From Candidatus Bathyarchaeota archaeon (GTDB lineage: Archaea > Thermoproteota > Bathyarchaeia > Bathyarchaeales > Bathycorpusculaceae), in NCBI GenBank assembly GCA_018396675.1, contig JAGTQX010000010.1:1-64000 (forward strand): a stretch of 64,000 bases of DNA, in the 5' to 3' direction. Below are positions 9,847 through 18,520 of the stretch, one piece after another. The notes below the pieces were generated by a model that saw only the letters and a program-made list of their open reading frames with translations, had not been told where the DNA came from and ran no database searches. The stretch's first letter is position 1. Every line of letters begins with the position of its first letter. A program made the position numbers and the translations under genes.

Positions 9847-10752
9847 CTATTTTAGAATCATTTGTACGAATTTTTCTGGGTTGAACTCCTCTAGGTCATC
9901 GTATTTTTGTCCAGTTCCTATGAATAGTATGGGCTTTTTTGTTACGTAGGTTACGCTTAGGGCTGAGCCGCCTTTAATGTCCGCATCCACCTTAGTCAAT
10001 ATTGTTGCGTCTACTCCAACGCTTTTGTGGAATTCCTCAGCTTGCATTACTGCGTCGTTTCCGGTGAGCGAATCCACCGTCAATATTGTTAAGTCTGGGT
10101 TTATGACGCGCTTAATCTTTGCAAGCTCGTTCATCAAGTTCTTGTTTGTCTGCATTCTACCGGCTGTATCGATTAAAACGACGTTTATCCCATGAGCTTT
10201 CGCATGGTTTATTGTGTCATAGGCTACGGCGGCGGGGTCAGAGCCATACTTGTGTTTTATCATGCGTATACTTAAGCGTTTTGCATGCTCCTCTAACTGT
10301 TCTATTGAGCCCGCGCGGTAGGTGTCGCTACAGGCAAGAACAACCGAATAGCCTTTATTACTGAGGAAGCGCGCTACTTTCGCTATGGTTGTGGTTTTTC
10401 CTGTGCCGTTTATTCCGACAAAAACTATGACAAAAGGTTCGCCTTTTTTGCGTTTTTCTTCAACAGCCTCTAATAGGTTTATTCTGTTGTTTGTGCGCAT
10501 AATCTCTAATAGCACTTCTCTGAGTTTTTCCTCCACAATTTTTCTGCGGTCTTCAAGCCTTTTAACCTGAAGCCCATCTAACAGTTTTCCCATTTCATCA
10601 CATATCTTTTCAGACACGGGAAAGGCGACATCGTTTTCTACGAGGCTTATTTTGAACTCTGAAAGCACTGGGCGGAGGTTTTCAGCCTTAAGCTCTGTTG
10701 TTGTAACCTTGTTTACAAGCCCTTTGAGGCCTGACTTCAGCCTCTCAAACAT
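9847..10752 (-). CDS. ftsY: Signal recognition particle receptor FtsY
   Basis: GINGTGKTTTIAKVA, DTYRAGS, DTAGRMQTN, TKVDADIKGG G-motifs. Confidence 0.95.
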   Translation of the reverse strand: MFERLKSGLKGLVNKVTTTELKAENLRPVLSEFKISLVENDVAFPVSEKICDEMGKLLDGLQVKRLEDRRKIVEEKLREVLLEIMRTNNRINLLEAVEEKRKKGEPFVIVFVGINGTGKTTTIAKVARFLSNKGYSVVLACSDTYRAGSIEQLEEHAKRLSIRMIKHKYGSDPAAVAYDTINHAKAHGINVVLIDTAGRMQTNKNLMNELAKIKRVINPDLTILTVDSLTGNDAVMQAEEFHKSVGVDATILTKVDADIKGGSALSVTYVTKKPILFIGTGQKYDDLEEFNPEKFVQMILK

Positions 10753-11215
10753 TTCTTGGCGTTGTCTCCTCTCTGAATTTGGCTAGCAGGTTGTCAAATT
10801 TTTCTTTTCCTTCGCTCATTCTTTCTGCAATTTGGGCGAGTTGCTGCTGAAGGGACATCCTCGTCTTCTCCAAGCTTTCTAGTCGGTTTTTGATGAGTTC
10901 TTTTGCTTCTTGCAGTGTTTTTTCAACGGATATTCCAGCGCCCATTCCAACGATGATTTTGTCTGGGCTTTCAAGTTTCGCTTTTATGTAGGAGCCCCCT
11001 CCTATGGGAACTAGGAGCTCCGAGTTTTCCTTTTCCTTTTCTAATCCTTCCAGCGTCATACTTGCGTAGGTTAGGTCAGTTATGGCGGCGTTTACCATAT
11101 TTATCCTAGCTTGTATCGCTTCGGCAGTCTGCTCAAGAAAACGTAATTCAACGCTTAATCTACGTAGTTCCTCTTCTTCACTTTTGCTTGCCAAGTTCTC
11201 CTTCTCCAGCAGCAA
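10745..11215 (-). CDS. pfdA: Prefoldin subunit alpha
   Basis: Coiled coil with VPIGGGSYIKAKL; position next to ftsY/rpl18a. Confidence 0.88.
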   Translation of the reverse strand: MLLEKENLASKSEEEELRRLSVELRFLEQTAEAIQARINMVNAAITDLTYASMTLEGLEKEKENSELLVPIGGGSYIKAKLESPDKIIVGMGAGISVEKTLQEAKELIKNRLESLEKTRMSLQQQLAQIAERMSEGKEKFDNLLAKFREETTPRNV

Positions 11216-11435
11216 GTTTTTTCAGTAATAGGCTTTTTATTTCTTCTGGTGGGATTTCTTTAACACTTGCTATTTTTATGTGGAAGCGTTTAACGCGGTG
11301 TTTGCTGCCGAGTTCGCAGTAGACTTTTTCCACGGCGTGTTCTGGTTTGACAGTCATCACTTCCTTTTTGAAGGGTGTTTTCAGGTTTGGTTTTCGAATT
11401 TCGCCTGTGACTCTAAAAACTTTCACTTTGTTCAT
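11178..11435 (-). CDS. rpl18a: 50S ribosomal protein L18Ae (LX)
   Basis: VKVFRVTGEIRK...KEVMTVKPEHAVEKVYCELGSKHRVKR. Confidence 0.9.
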   Translation of the reverse strand: MNKVKVFRVTGEIRKPNLKTPFKKEVMTVKPEHAVEKVYCELGSKHRVKRFHIKIASVKEIPPEEIKSLLLKKLAAGEGELGKQK

Positions 11436-12108
11436 CTTCCTTTACAACATCCAATGCATTCCCAATTATAAACATCTCGGGTCCGGTTGTCAAGGAACCA
11501 GCTATGGCAGCATAACTGTTGCTGATCAATCCCGTTTTAACATATGGTATTCCACAGTTAACAGTGCCGACGTCAACTGGAACCTTCAGCACATCCTCCA
11601 AAAGCTTCTTTTCCTCCTCCTTAAGTAGCGGATGGGCTAAAACTCCCTTGTTTGTAGCTACGGCTAACGAACCAACGTAAGGTAAGCCGGCAACTTCACC
11701 AGTCACTACTTCAACTCCTAAAGTGTCAGAAATTAGCCTTATTTCCCAATCTTTTAATCGTGGGTCAACGACTGCTCCACGGTCGTTTGCTAAAATCATG
11801 TTTCCGAAGGCTGTTTTCTTAGTTTCCATGACTGTTATGTTTCCGTCGAATACGCTTTTTATGGCTTCAAGTTCCTCTTCGTTAACAAAATGCGGAAGCA
11901 CAATACCGTTTGAGTTTGCGCATGCGAGGGCGCCGATCAAAACTGAGCCGCCAATCATTGTGTGTATTAGTTTAACTTTCATCCATTCAGCAAGTCTCTC
12001 AGCCTTTTTAATTGGTGTCAACTTTGGAATGATGATGATTTTATCTGTGGCAAGCGCGTAAACGCCTATACTTGCGCTGCCGAAAAGGCTGGAAAAGTAA
12101 ATGGCCAA
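11413..12108 (-). CDS. eif6: Translation initiation factor 6
   Basis: GSASIGVYALATDK, VLPHFVNEEEL, NDRGAVVDPRL, YVGSLAVATNKG repeats. Confidence 0.94.
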   Translation of the reverse strand: MAIYFSSLFGSASIGVYALATDKIIIIPKLTPIKKAERLAEWMKVKLIHTMIGGSVLIGALACANSNGIVLPHFVNEEELEAIKSVFDGNITVMETKKTAFGNMILANDRGAVVDPRLKDWEIRLISDTLGVEVVTGEVAGLPYVGSLAVATNKGVLAHPLLKEEEKKLLEDVLKVPVDVGTVNCGIPYVKTGLISNSYAAIAGSLTTGPEMFIIGNALDVVKEDEQSESF

Positions 12109-12111
12109 GGA

Positions 12112-12612
12112 TTAGTCTCCTTCAGCCAAATAAACTGTAACATTTCCTTCCTTGTCTTTTGCGGCTCTTATTCGAATTTTTCGCGGGGGCTTCTCTATGC
12201 CTCTGCTCCAAATTTTTTCGTTTACTTCATTGCTGATGATGAGCCGCTTAGGTTCCTCCCCCTCTTCTTTACGCGCGCCTAACTTCATATGCCTCGTTAT
12301 AAAACTTCTGATTATCCGCATCGCTCTTGGCGCTCTTTTATTCGGCGGCATTATCCATGCCCTGTTAAGGGGGATTGTGTAGATCCTTTCTTCAACAATT
12401 TCCTCTTCGCTAACCTTTTCTTCTCGTATTGGTGGTTTAACTTCCTCTTCGATGGCCTCCGGCACTTCTTCCTCTTTCGCCTCAATTTCGTCCGTCGTCC
12501 CCTCTTCTCCCACCACGGCTTTCTCAATTTCTGGTTCTTTTTCTGCGATGGCTTCAACTAATTCTTCCTGTTCTTCCTCGGTTCTTGGCGATTCTTTTTT
12601 GGCATCCTCCAT
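12112..12612 (-). CDS. rpl31e: 50S ribosomal protein L31e with acidic N-terminal extension
   Basis: ERIYTIPLNRAWIMPPNKRAPRAMRIIRSFITRHMK core. Confidence 0.92.
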   Translation of the reverse strand: MEDAKKESPRTEEEQEELVEAIAEKEPEIEKAVVGEEGTTDEIEAKEEEVPEAIEEEVKPPIREEKVSEEEIVEERIYTIPLNRAWIMPPNKRAPRAMRIIRSFITRHMKLGARKEEGEEPKRLIISNEVNEKIWSRGIEKPPRKIRIRAAKDKEGNVTVYLAEGD

Positions 12613-12624
12613 TTGACAGCCCTC

Positions 12625-12780
12625 CTATGCCTTTATTTTTCTTGTTCGCCATTGTCTTCTTTTTGGGTGTGTTCTAAATTTTCCGGCCGTTTTCGCGATA
12701 ACCCATGATGGAACGGCTCGCTTTTGCTTTCCCGCTTTTGCTAGTCTAAGTTTTTTTGCCGTTGGTTTATTTCGCGCCAT
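12625..12780 (-). CDS. rpl39e: 50S ribosomal protein L39e (51 aa; absent from ORF track)
   Basis: Manual translation [51 protein letters not shown]. Confidence 0.95.
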   Translation of the reverse strand: MARNKPTAKKLRLAKAGKQKRAVPSWVIAKTAGKFRTHPKRRQWRTRKIKA

Positions 12781-12782
12781 AT

Positions 12783-13112
12783 TCATATCCTTCTTATTTT
12801 TGTTTCACGTCTCCTTGCTTGCAGATGTACAAGTATTTGCTTTAGCTGTTCATCTGTTAAGGGCATCGGCAATTTTCCTTGCTGCGCCAGTTGGATTAAC
12901 TGTAATTCAAGTTGAGATGTGAATTCTGGCTTGACCATCTTCAAGTTTGTCAGCCTTTGCCTTGCTTCTGGAGTTAATATGCTTCTAAGTATGGCTTGTT
13001 TCTCAAGTTCCAGTTGTTGCTGCATTTGTACTCTTTTTTCTTCTTCAGCCATTTGGCGTTGTAATTCTAAAAGTTTTCTTTTGCGGAGTTCTTCGAGTTC
13101 TTCGTCTGACAT
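12783..13112 (-). CDS. DNA-binding protein, PDCD5/TFAR19 family
   Basis: [20 protein letters not shown]...[20 protein letters not shown]. Confidence 0.93.
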   Translation of the reverse strand: MSDEELEELRKRKLLELQRQMAEEEKRVQMQQQLELEKQAILRSILTPEARQRLTNLKMVKPEFTSQLELQLIQLAQQGKLPMPLTDEQLKQILVHLQARRRETKIRRI

Positions 13113-13113
13113 T

Positions 13114-13584
13114 TCAGTCGCCTTTTATTATGTATTTCTCTAATTCTGGAATCTCTTTAACAAGTTCTCTGCTGAGCCCCTCGGCTATTTCCTGTAGGAG
13201 TTTTCTTCCTTCAGCTGTTACTTTTCTTCCGCGTGCTGGAAGCTTTTCAATTAATCCTGCAGTCTCAAGCTGTTGTAGAGCTTTTCTTATTATTGCTCCG
13301 CCAGCCTTTACGGCGTGTTCCGGTCTCACACCGAAGTCCTTTCTTCCACCATATTCAGCTCTTAACCTTTCTAACCCTATTGGTCCGTGAACGTAGATTT
13401 TCCTTAATAGCGAGGCGCATCGGATATACCACCAGTCCGGGTTTTGGGGCGGTTTTTGAACATGAGCGCCTGTTTTAACGAAGATTGACCATGATGGCGG
13501 TTTTATCTCGTCCACATTTTCTTTTAGATGCTGGGCTAATTTTTCTATTAATTTAGATGCTGGTACGTTGTAAACGGTTGTCAA
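13114..13584 (-). CDS. rps19e: 30S ribosomal protein S19e
   Basis: [42 protein letters not shown]. Confidence 0.95.
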   Translation of the reverse strand: MTTVYNVPASKLIEKLAQHLKENVDEIKPPSWSIFVKTGAHVQKPPQNPDWWYIRCASLLRKIYVHGPIGLERLRAEYGGRKDFGVRPEHAVKAGGAIIRKALQQLETAGLIEKLPARGRKVTAEGRKLLQEIAEGLSRELVKEIPELEKYIIKGD

Positions 13585-13856
13585 TTTTCTTATCCTCTTG
13601 TTCCTTCAGTAAGCGTGTTAAGTATGAAATTTAAAAGTTGTGGTAAAAGTTTTTGGATTTAGAAATAGGCGCCGATTATGAGAAAAATGACGAGGAAAAG
13701 GCGACATTTTTGTCCTACTACAAATAGACTATGCCTCTAAGCGCTTATGGCTCCATATCTTACAATCCTATGCAATGAAGCTCCAGCCTAAGATCTATAA
13801 ACTACGAGGAAAACATACAATGTCCGGATTCAAATAAAAACCAAAAACTTTTTTCT

Positions 13857-14156
13857 TTATTTTGGCGGTTTAAAGCGTTTTTCCCGGCGTTTGTAAAGGA
13901 CAAGCGTGTGTCCTCTAACCTCTACAATGGTTGCTCCAGTTTTGTCAGCAATCACCGAGGCAATCTCGCATGCCTTTTTTCCTTCAAGTGCGCTCTTCAA
14001 GATTTTTACTTTAACCATTTCTCTCTGCTCCAGTTGTTTTCCAATTTCCTCCAACAAATTTTGCGAAGCCCCGCCCTTTCCAACCCATATTGTGGGCTTT
14101 TCACCACTAATTTCCCTCTTGATGCGGCGCTTTATACCCGCAGTAAGTTTACTCAT
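13857..14156 (-). CDS. YhbY/CRM-domain RNA-binding protein
   Basis: PTIWVGKGGASQNLLEEI...VKVKILKSAL...GATIVEVRGHTLVLYKR. Confidence 0.88.
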   Translation of the reverse strand: MSKLTAGIKRRIKREISGEKPTIWVGKGGASQNLLEEIGKQLEQREMVKVKILKSALEGKKACEIASVIADKTGATIVEVRGHTLVLYKRREKRFKPPK

Positions 14157-14476
14157 TCCCTAACCTTCTCCTTAACACTCTTTAATGGTATCCGCATATG
14201 TTTTCCACAGTTAAAGCATGTAACTACGACATGCGGCTCCCTTTTCTGCTTTATCCGTACACGACAATTCACACCTGGCAAAATAAAGCTTTTACAATAC
14301 CTACAAACCTGCCGCCTATACTCCTTCGGCAAGCGAACCCTCGCAGCCATCGCTACCCTTCGGGCTATGTCAACATAACGCTGAGCCAAAACAGGATTTT
14401 CCAAATAAGTTTCCCTGGCTAAATTGAAAAGTGTTTGAATACGACTTAAAGCTAATCGCTTAGTATCACTATCCAT
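14153..14476 (-). CDS. rnp4: Ribonuclease P protein component 4 (Rpp21)
   Basis: CRYCKSFILPGVNCRVRIKQKREPHVVVTCFNCGKHMRIP. Confidence 0.88.
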   Translation of the reverse strand: MDSDTKRLALSRIQTLFNLARETYLENPVLAQRYVDIARRVAMAARVRLPKEYRRQVCRYCKSFILPGVNCRVRIKQKREPHVVVTCFNCGKHMRIPLKSVKEKVRE

Positions 14477-14521
14477 GCGTTTGTCCGCCGAACCTATATA
14501 TTATTCAACCATGTTAATAAA

Positions 14522-14545
14522 AGTGCGACCGCCGGGATTTGAGCC
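14522..14545 (-). pseudogene. tRNA 3'-end remnant (T-loop to discriminator)
   Basis: Reverse complement ggctcaaatcccggcggtcgcac looks like a tRNA T-loop/3' T-stem/acceptor end, but no matching 5' T-stem or tRNA body is found. Confidence 0.45.
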
Positions 14546-14610
14546 TCAAAACCGTGGTGCCAAAAGCTTCACATTTTAAGCTTCCTTTTCTGAAAGATCC
14601 TGAGCATAGA

Positions 14611-15378
14611 TTATGTTTGAACTTGAAGTTTTCTGCTTAAGCCGATAATTTTTCGTTTTTCCAGCCAGGAATAGTATGCCTCGTCAATGTTGCATGTGTT
14701 AAGCACGAAATCCCTTATGAATTTGGCGTGTTCTCTAACGAGTTTTTCAGCCTCTTCCCTTGTTAATTTTCCCATTTCTAGGAGAATTTCGAAGGTTTCC
14801 ATGGGTTTGAGGCAGTAAAGCCTCTCAGCACATTTGACATTAGCTTTGTGTCCGAACCCTCTTATTCTTTGAGCCAGTTTCCACCCATTGATGCCTGCTA
14901 AACATACAGTTTTACCTTCAGCTTTGGAGGCTACCACCTCTGCCTCCCAATCGGTTGCTTCTGTTCTAAGAGACCACCTCAAGGTTTTAATCCACTCGTC
15001 AACATCCACTTTGTCGGTGATGTTTACTCTTAAGGTTAGGCTGGCTATTTTGGAAGCTACATCCGCCAACATGTGGTAGTGGTCTACATCCTTGTAGCAG
15101 AAGATTTTAACGTCTTTACGAAGTCTTTGCAAAACCTCTAATATAGGCTCATTTAGATAAAGCCATGAATTCACCGGTTCAGGAATAAAGCTTCCACATT
15201 TTATACGTTCAACCAAATCGTTTAATGATGCAAAGCCATAGGCATAGCTGCAAATAGAAGATTGAAGATTGTATGGATAATTTAGAAAAACTACATTATA
15301 ATTCCCATTAAGCATATTTGCAGCCTTCACAGCTGAACTTCTGAGACTTGGAACTATAAGTACGTCAACTTCAGCCAT
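14611..15378 (-). CDS. Conserved hypothetical protein
   Basis: 255-aa ORF with no clear family motif. Confidence 0.6.
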   Translation of the reverse strand: MAEVDVLIVPSLRSSAVKAANMLNGNYNVVFLNYPYNLQSSICSYAYGFASLNDLVERIKCGSFIPEPVNSWLYLNEPILEVLQRLRKDVKIFCYKDVDHYHMLADVASKIASLTLRVNITDKVDVDEWIKTLRWSLRTEATDWEAEVVASKAEGKTVCLAGINGWKLAQRIRGFGHKANVKCAERLYCLKPMETFEILLEMGKLTREEAEKLVREHAKFIRDFVLNTCNIDEAYYSWLEKRKIIGLSRKLQVQT

Positions 15379-15587
15379 ACAAATTTAATAATCGCTCAGC
15401 AACCAATAATAGATTTCGATTTCATGTGTGAAAACTAAAATTAAATTTGTCGCCTAAAGAGTCGACTCCTGCCAATAATATTACTTATCTTCGGTTTAAA
15501 GGTTCGCAGTGTACTATTGCGGCTGAATAATCTTTATTTTTAAATTGCCATTTCGAATTTAATTGAGAAATTGGGGATGGTGCTTAG

Positions 15588-15698
15588 GTGAAAAAGAGGC
15601 GGCGAAAGGCTTCAGATGTGCTGGACGAGATCGACCTTAAAATGATAAAGGAAGCCCTCAAACTGGACAAAAAGCGAAAGAGAGACTACATTGTTTAG
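15588..15698 (+). CDS. Possible 36-aa basic peptide
   Basis: GTG start after gggatggtg, AT-rich promoter-like upstream; VKKRRRKASDVLDEIDLKMIKEALKLDKKRKRDYIV. Confidence 0.35.
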   Translation: MKKRRRKASDVLDEIDLKMIKEALKLDKKRKRDYIV

Positions 15699-15777
15699 CC
15701 TTAATCACTCTCAATTAGATAGCTTCTAAACTTTAAATTCTGTTTAAACCCTTTCCTCGGTTTTTCAGTAACGTGTC

Positions 15778-16075
15778 CTATGGTGATTCTCGCTTAAAGT
15801 GTTCCTTGGAAGCGATGTGCCAGAGTAACGGTTCACCAGCCTTTAAGCGAAACCAAGACTTTTCAGCTAGGCTTGGAAGCCTCTTCGCCGTCGCTCTAAA
15901 CAGCACTATCGCAATTATAGATGATAAGAATACGTGGAGCGCGTTGAATACGCCGTTGAGGGCTAATGCCCATAATAGGATGCCAATTGTGGAAGTTACA
16001 GTTATTCCCACGTTTTTAATGAATATTCTGAGAACTTCAGGAATTCAGGCGCAACAAATAGGAGGACAACAGCGT
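15778..16075 (-). pseudogene. Membrane-protein gene fragment with apparent frameshift
   Basis: AVVLLFVAPEFLK in one frame continues as LRIFIKNVGITVTSTIGILLWALALNGVFNALHVF in another. Confidence 0.4.
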
Positions 16076-16084
16076 TAAGGAGTT

Positions 16085-16210
16085 ATGGACGTTGTCGTTG
16101 AGAGGAACGCCTTCGGCAGGCAGAGGGAACTCACCGGAGACACACGAATACACCAGTTGCTCATCAACAGGTTAAACACTTTCTGGCGCAAACTCGACGT
16201 AACCGCTTAA
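16085..16210 (+). pseudogene. pdxT remnant, N-terminally truncated and internally deleted
   Basis: MDVVVERNAFGRQ joined directly to ELTGDTRIHQLLINRL; both are PdxT segments normally separated by tens of residues. Confidence 0.6.
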
Positions 16211-16224
16211 AGGGCTGTTCAATA

Positions 16225-16480
16225 ACTTAAACAACTAGATTGAAGTATGAGCACTTGATACTTCGGTGTACGTCGGCTCCTCTACGCAGAGCTTCCTCGG
16301 CGATAGCCACCCCATTCTCCCGGAACTTCTGTTTGTTATAACTCTTATTGGATCAATGTGTTCAAACGTGGGTCCGCCGTTATGAGTAACTTCTTTCCAA
16401 GTAAATCTTTGAATGTGCAAGCTTTCTGATAACCGTGTCTACAACATCCTTTACGTCGGCGATTTTCCTATAAACTCTTT
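16225..16480 (-). pseudogene. coaBC (phosphopantothenoylcysteine synthetase/decarboxylase) fragment with frameshifts
   Basis: KIADVKDVVDTVIRKL / KDLLGKKLLITA / GGPTFEHIDPIRVITNRSSGRMG / GVAIAEEALRRGADV spread over different frames. Confidence 0.7.
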
Positions 16481-16744
16481 AAACACATTTAAATTTCAAT
16501 GCTTGCAAGATGCATTAGAGCCTTTACATCAGCCCCAGCCCAAAAATTAGATTTCCGATGATTTCTTTTAAAATTTCCAAAACTTACATTTCTGTTAAGA
16601 AACGTAAAAGTATAGTTAACTGTTAAAAAAGATATTAACAGCAGTGACTTTCTCATTTTAAAATTCAACTTTCCTAGTTTAATTATTTTATTTATAACGG
16701 AAAATAACACTGATTTAGGCTTCTTTTCTATCATCCTATCAAAG

Positions 16745-16772
16745 ATTAAACCTTATATGCATAAGGTTTAAT
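16745..16772. repeat. Perfect 12-bp inverted repeat, 4-nt spacer
   Basis: ATTAAACCTTAT atgc ATAAGGTTTAAT. Confidence 0.85.
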
Positions 16773-16843
16773 TTTCGTTCGGAAAACAAAAAACAACCCC
16801 CAAAACAAGTTGCTTTCCGTCTATGTATATTAAATAAACTAGT

Positions 16844-17596
16844 TTAGGCGTTCAGCTTTGCTTTCCTCATTTTTGACGCTAACCCCTTCCATCCGCGTCT
16901 TGCGTAGGTTAACGCTGTGCCATAATGTTCCCATGAGAAGTAATCCACTAAGTCTGCAACTTCGAAGCCAAAGTCGCTTACCAGTTGGCTGGCTCTTTGG
17001 CTTCGGAACCAGTGAAGCCACAAGTGCAGCTTGTCAGCTACGAGTTTACCATTTTTAATGAAGGGTTTGTCTAAGCCTAGTTTCTGCTTTAATTCAAGTG
17101 GAAGTGTTTTATCTAGGCTTCTTATGAAGTGGTATGCCCAGAAACGTGACAGTGGCTCTCCATGCTTGTATGGGCTTGGAAAAAGCAGATCTTTGCTTTG
17201 CTCAATCCAAGCTAGCAATATTGGAGTTAAAGGTTCTCTGAGCAATATTGGAAAGGGCTTTCGTGTAGCCTGCACCTTCTCAGTTACCCAATGTTTTTTG
17301 CCTGAAACGTCAACTTGCTCAGCTGTCTTTTTGTATCGTTTAAGCAGTGGCATACCACGAACAATCAGGACCCGTTCTCGCCTCCTCAACTCAAAATTTT
17401 CTTTTCGCAGCGACAACACTTCCCCAACTCTTCCACCCGTTAAAAACAGGCAAGCCAAAAAAGCTCTGTTTCTTCCAGACTCTGCATGGTTGATTAATTC
17501 GCAAAGTGGTTGCCACCCGCAAAACTCTTCAACGAAATCTTTAACGCTTAGCCTTGCATAAGTGTGGCTGCTCCAATGTCCAACTCTAACGAACAT
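16844..17596 (-). CDS. Tyrosine recombinase/integrase
   Basis: LTGGRVGEVLSLRKENF, HWFRSQRASQL (HxxR), ALTYARRG (Tyr). Confidence 0.85.
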   Translation of the reverse strand: MFVRVGHWSSHTYARLSVKDFVEEFCGWQPLCELINHAESGRNRAFLACLFLTGGRVGEVLSLRKENFELRRRERVLIVRGMPLLKRYKKTAEQVDVSGKKHWVTEKVQATRKPFPILLREPLTPILLAWIEQSKDLLFPSPYKHGEPLSRFWAYHFIRSLDKTLPLELKQKLGLDKPFIKNGKLVADKLHLWLHWFRSQRASQLVSDFGFEVADLVDYFSWEHYGTALTYARRGWKGLASKMRKAKLNA

Positions 17597-17771
17597 AGCT
17601 TTCCATCTCCTTTCTTTTCACTCTGTTTTGTTCAAGCCTGTAAGCTTCATATGTGATGACGTTTTCCATCCGCACTTGGTTAAGCATCTCTTTTGAAAGT
17701 TGCCTCTCCAAATCCATTCTACGCCTCTGTCTCTGTCTTCGCTTTTTCATTTTTCCCACGTCTACGTTCAC
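17586..17771 (-). CDS. Small basic protein in integrated element
   Basis: ORF overlapping integrase start; weak support. Confidence 0.35.
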   Translation of the reverse strand: MNVDVGKMKKRRQRQRRRMDLERQLSKEMLNQVRMENVITYEAYRLEQNRVKRKEMESYVR

Positions 17772-17830
17772 CCAACCCGGAAATAATAATGATGATAATC
17801 AAACCGAAAATCAAAAACAAATATTCTCCA

Positions 17831-18004
17831 TTACTCATTTGCCTTTACCCCAAAAATTCGCAGTCGAATAAACTGGCTTACATGTCTCTTACCAGCCAAC
17901 TTCCGCAGCCTTTCATATTCACTCCATGAAACCCTAAAACTGACTACGACACGTTTTGTATTACATCGTTTTTTGCTGTTGCCTAGCCTACTCTTCTCAT
18001 TCAT
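17831..18004 (-). CDS. Ribbon-helix-helix-like DNA-binding protein
   Basis: TKRVVVSFRVSWSEYERLRKLAGKRHVSQFIRLRIFG; internal ATG at 18004. Confidence 0.55.
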   Translation of the reverse strand: MNEKSRLGNSKKRCNTKRVVVSFRVSWSEYERLRKLAGKRHVSQFIRLRIFGVKANE

Positions 18005-18518
18005 TTTTATTCTCCCCCATAAACACACATGCATTCTGCAACAGAACCTTACAAGCCAGCTTATGTTTCGGATAGAGCAAGTTTAAGCTGCTGATAAGCT
18101 CCCCAAGCAAGTCTGTTGGCTTGTTAACCGTCGACACAGGTTCAGAGTCTGCTTTTTGTTTTTTGCCAACTGCAATTAAGCCAAGCTCTTTAAGTTTCTT
18201 ATACACCTTATGTTCTTTCAAGCCAAGTTGTTTTGCTATTGCTCTATGTCCTAGCTTTTGGTTTCTTAACAACTTCAGCTTTTCAACAAGCTCTGGTGTC
18301 CATTCTGGCTGGCTTGACTGCTGCGGCTGATTTGACTTTTTACGTAAAAAGAAACATACTTTGCCGTCTAACCTTCCCTGGAGAATCTGCACGCCTTCAC
18401 TGTCCAACTGGCTTGTCCACATGTTCATGTAGTCTTTGCTTGGAACTGGCACAACAGTGCCGAAGGGATCAATTTGTTTTAAGCCGAACTTTTCAGCCAA
18501 CTGTTCAAACAGTGGCAT
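17997..18518 (-). CDS. HTH-containing plasmid-type protein
   Basis: LLRNQKLGHRAIAKQLGLKEHKVYKKLKELGL helix-turn-helix; internal ATG at 18518 right after the PrimPol gene. Confidence 0.6.
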   Translation of the reverse strand: MPLFEQLAEKFGLKQIDPFGTVVPVPSKDYMNMWTSQLDSEGVQILQGRLDGKVCFFLRKKSNQPQQSSQPEWTPELVEKLKLLRNQKLGHRAIAKQLGLKEHKVYKKLKELGLIAVGKKQKADSEPVSTVNKPTDLLGELISSLNLLYPKHKLACKVLLQNACVFMGENKNE

Positions 18519-18520
18519 AC

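Noticed and set aside
12351-12557. Long antisense ORF (68 aa, Lys/Arg-rich) over the L31e gene
   Set aside because: It is a frame shadow of the acidic L31e extension; no independent start signal.
14522-14610. Complete tRNA (possibly split or intron-containing) at this site
   Set aside because: The 5' T-stem strand does not pair and no D-arm or 5' acceptor could be found, so only a 3' remnant is reported.
15773-16078. 101-aa plus-strand ORF over the relic region
   Set aside because: The minus strand reads as a hydrophobic membrane-protein fragment with better coding character; no motif on plus.
16489-16734. 81-aa minus ORF downstream of the element palindrome
   Set aside because: AT-rich, no RBS or recognisable motif; likely non-coding.
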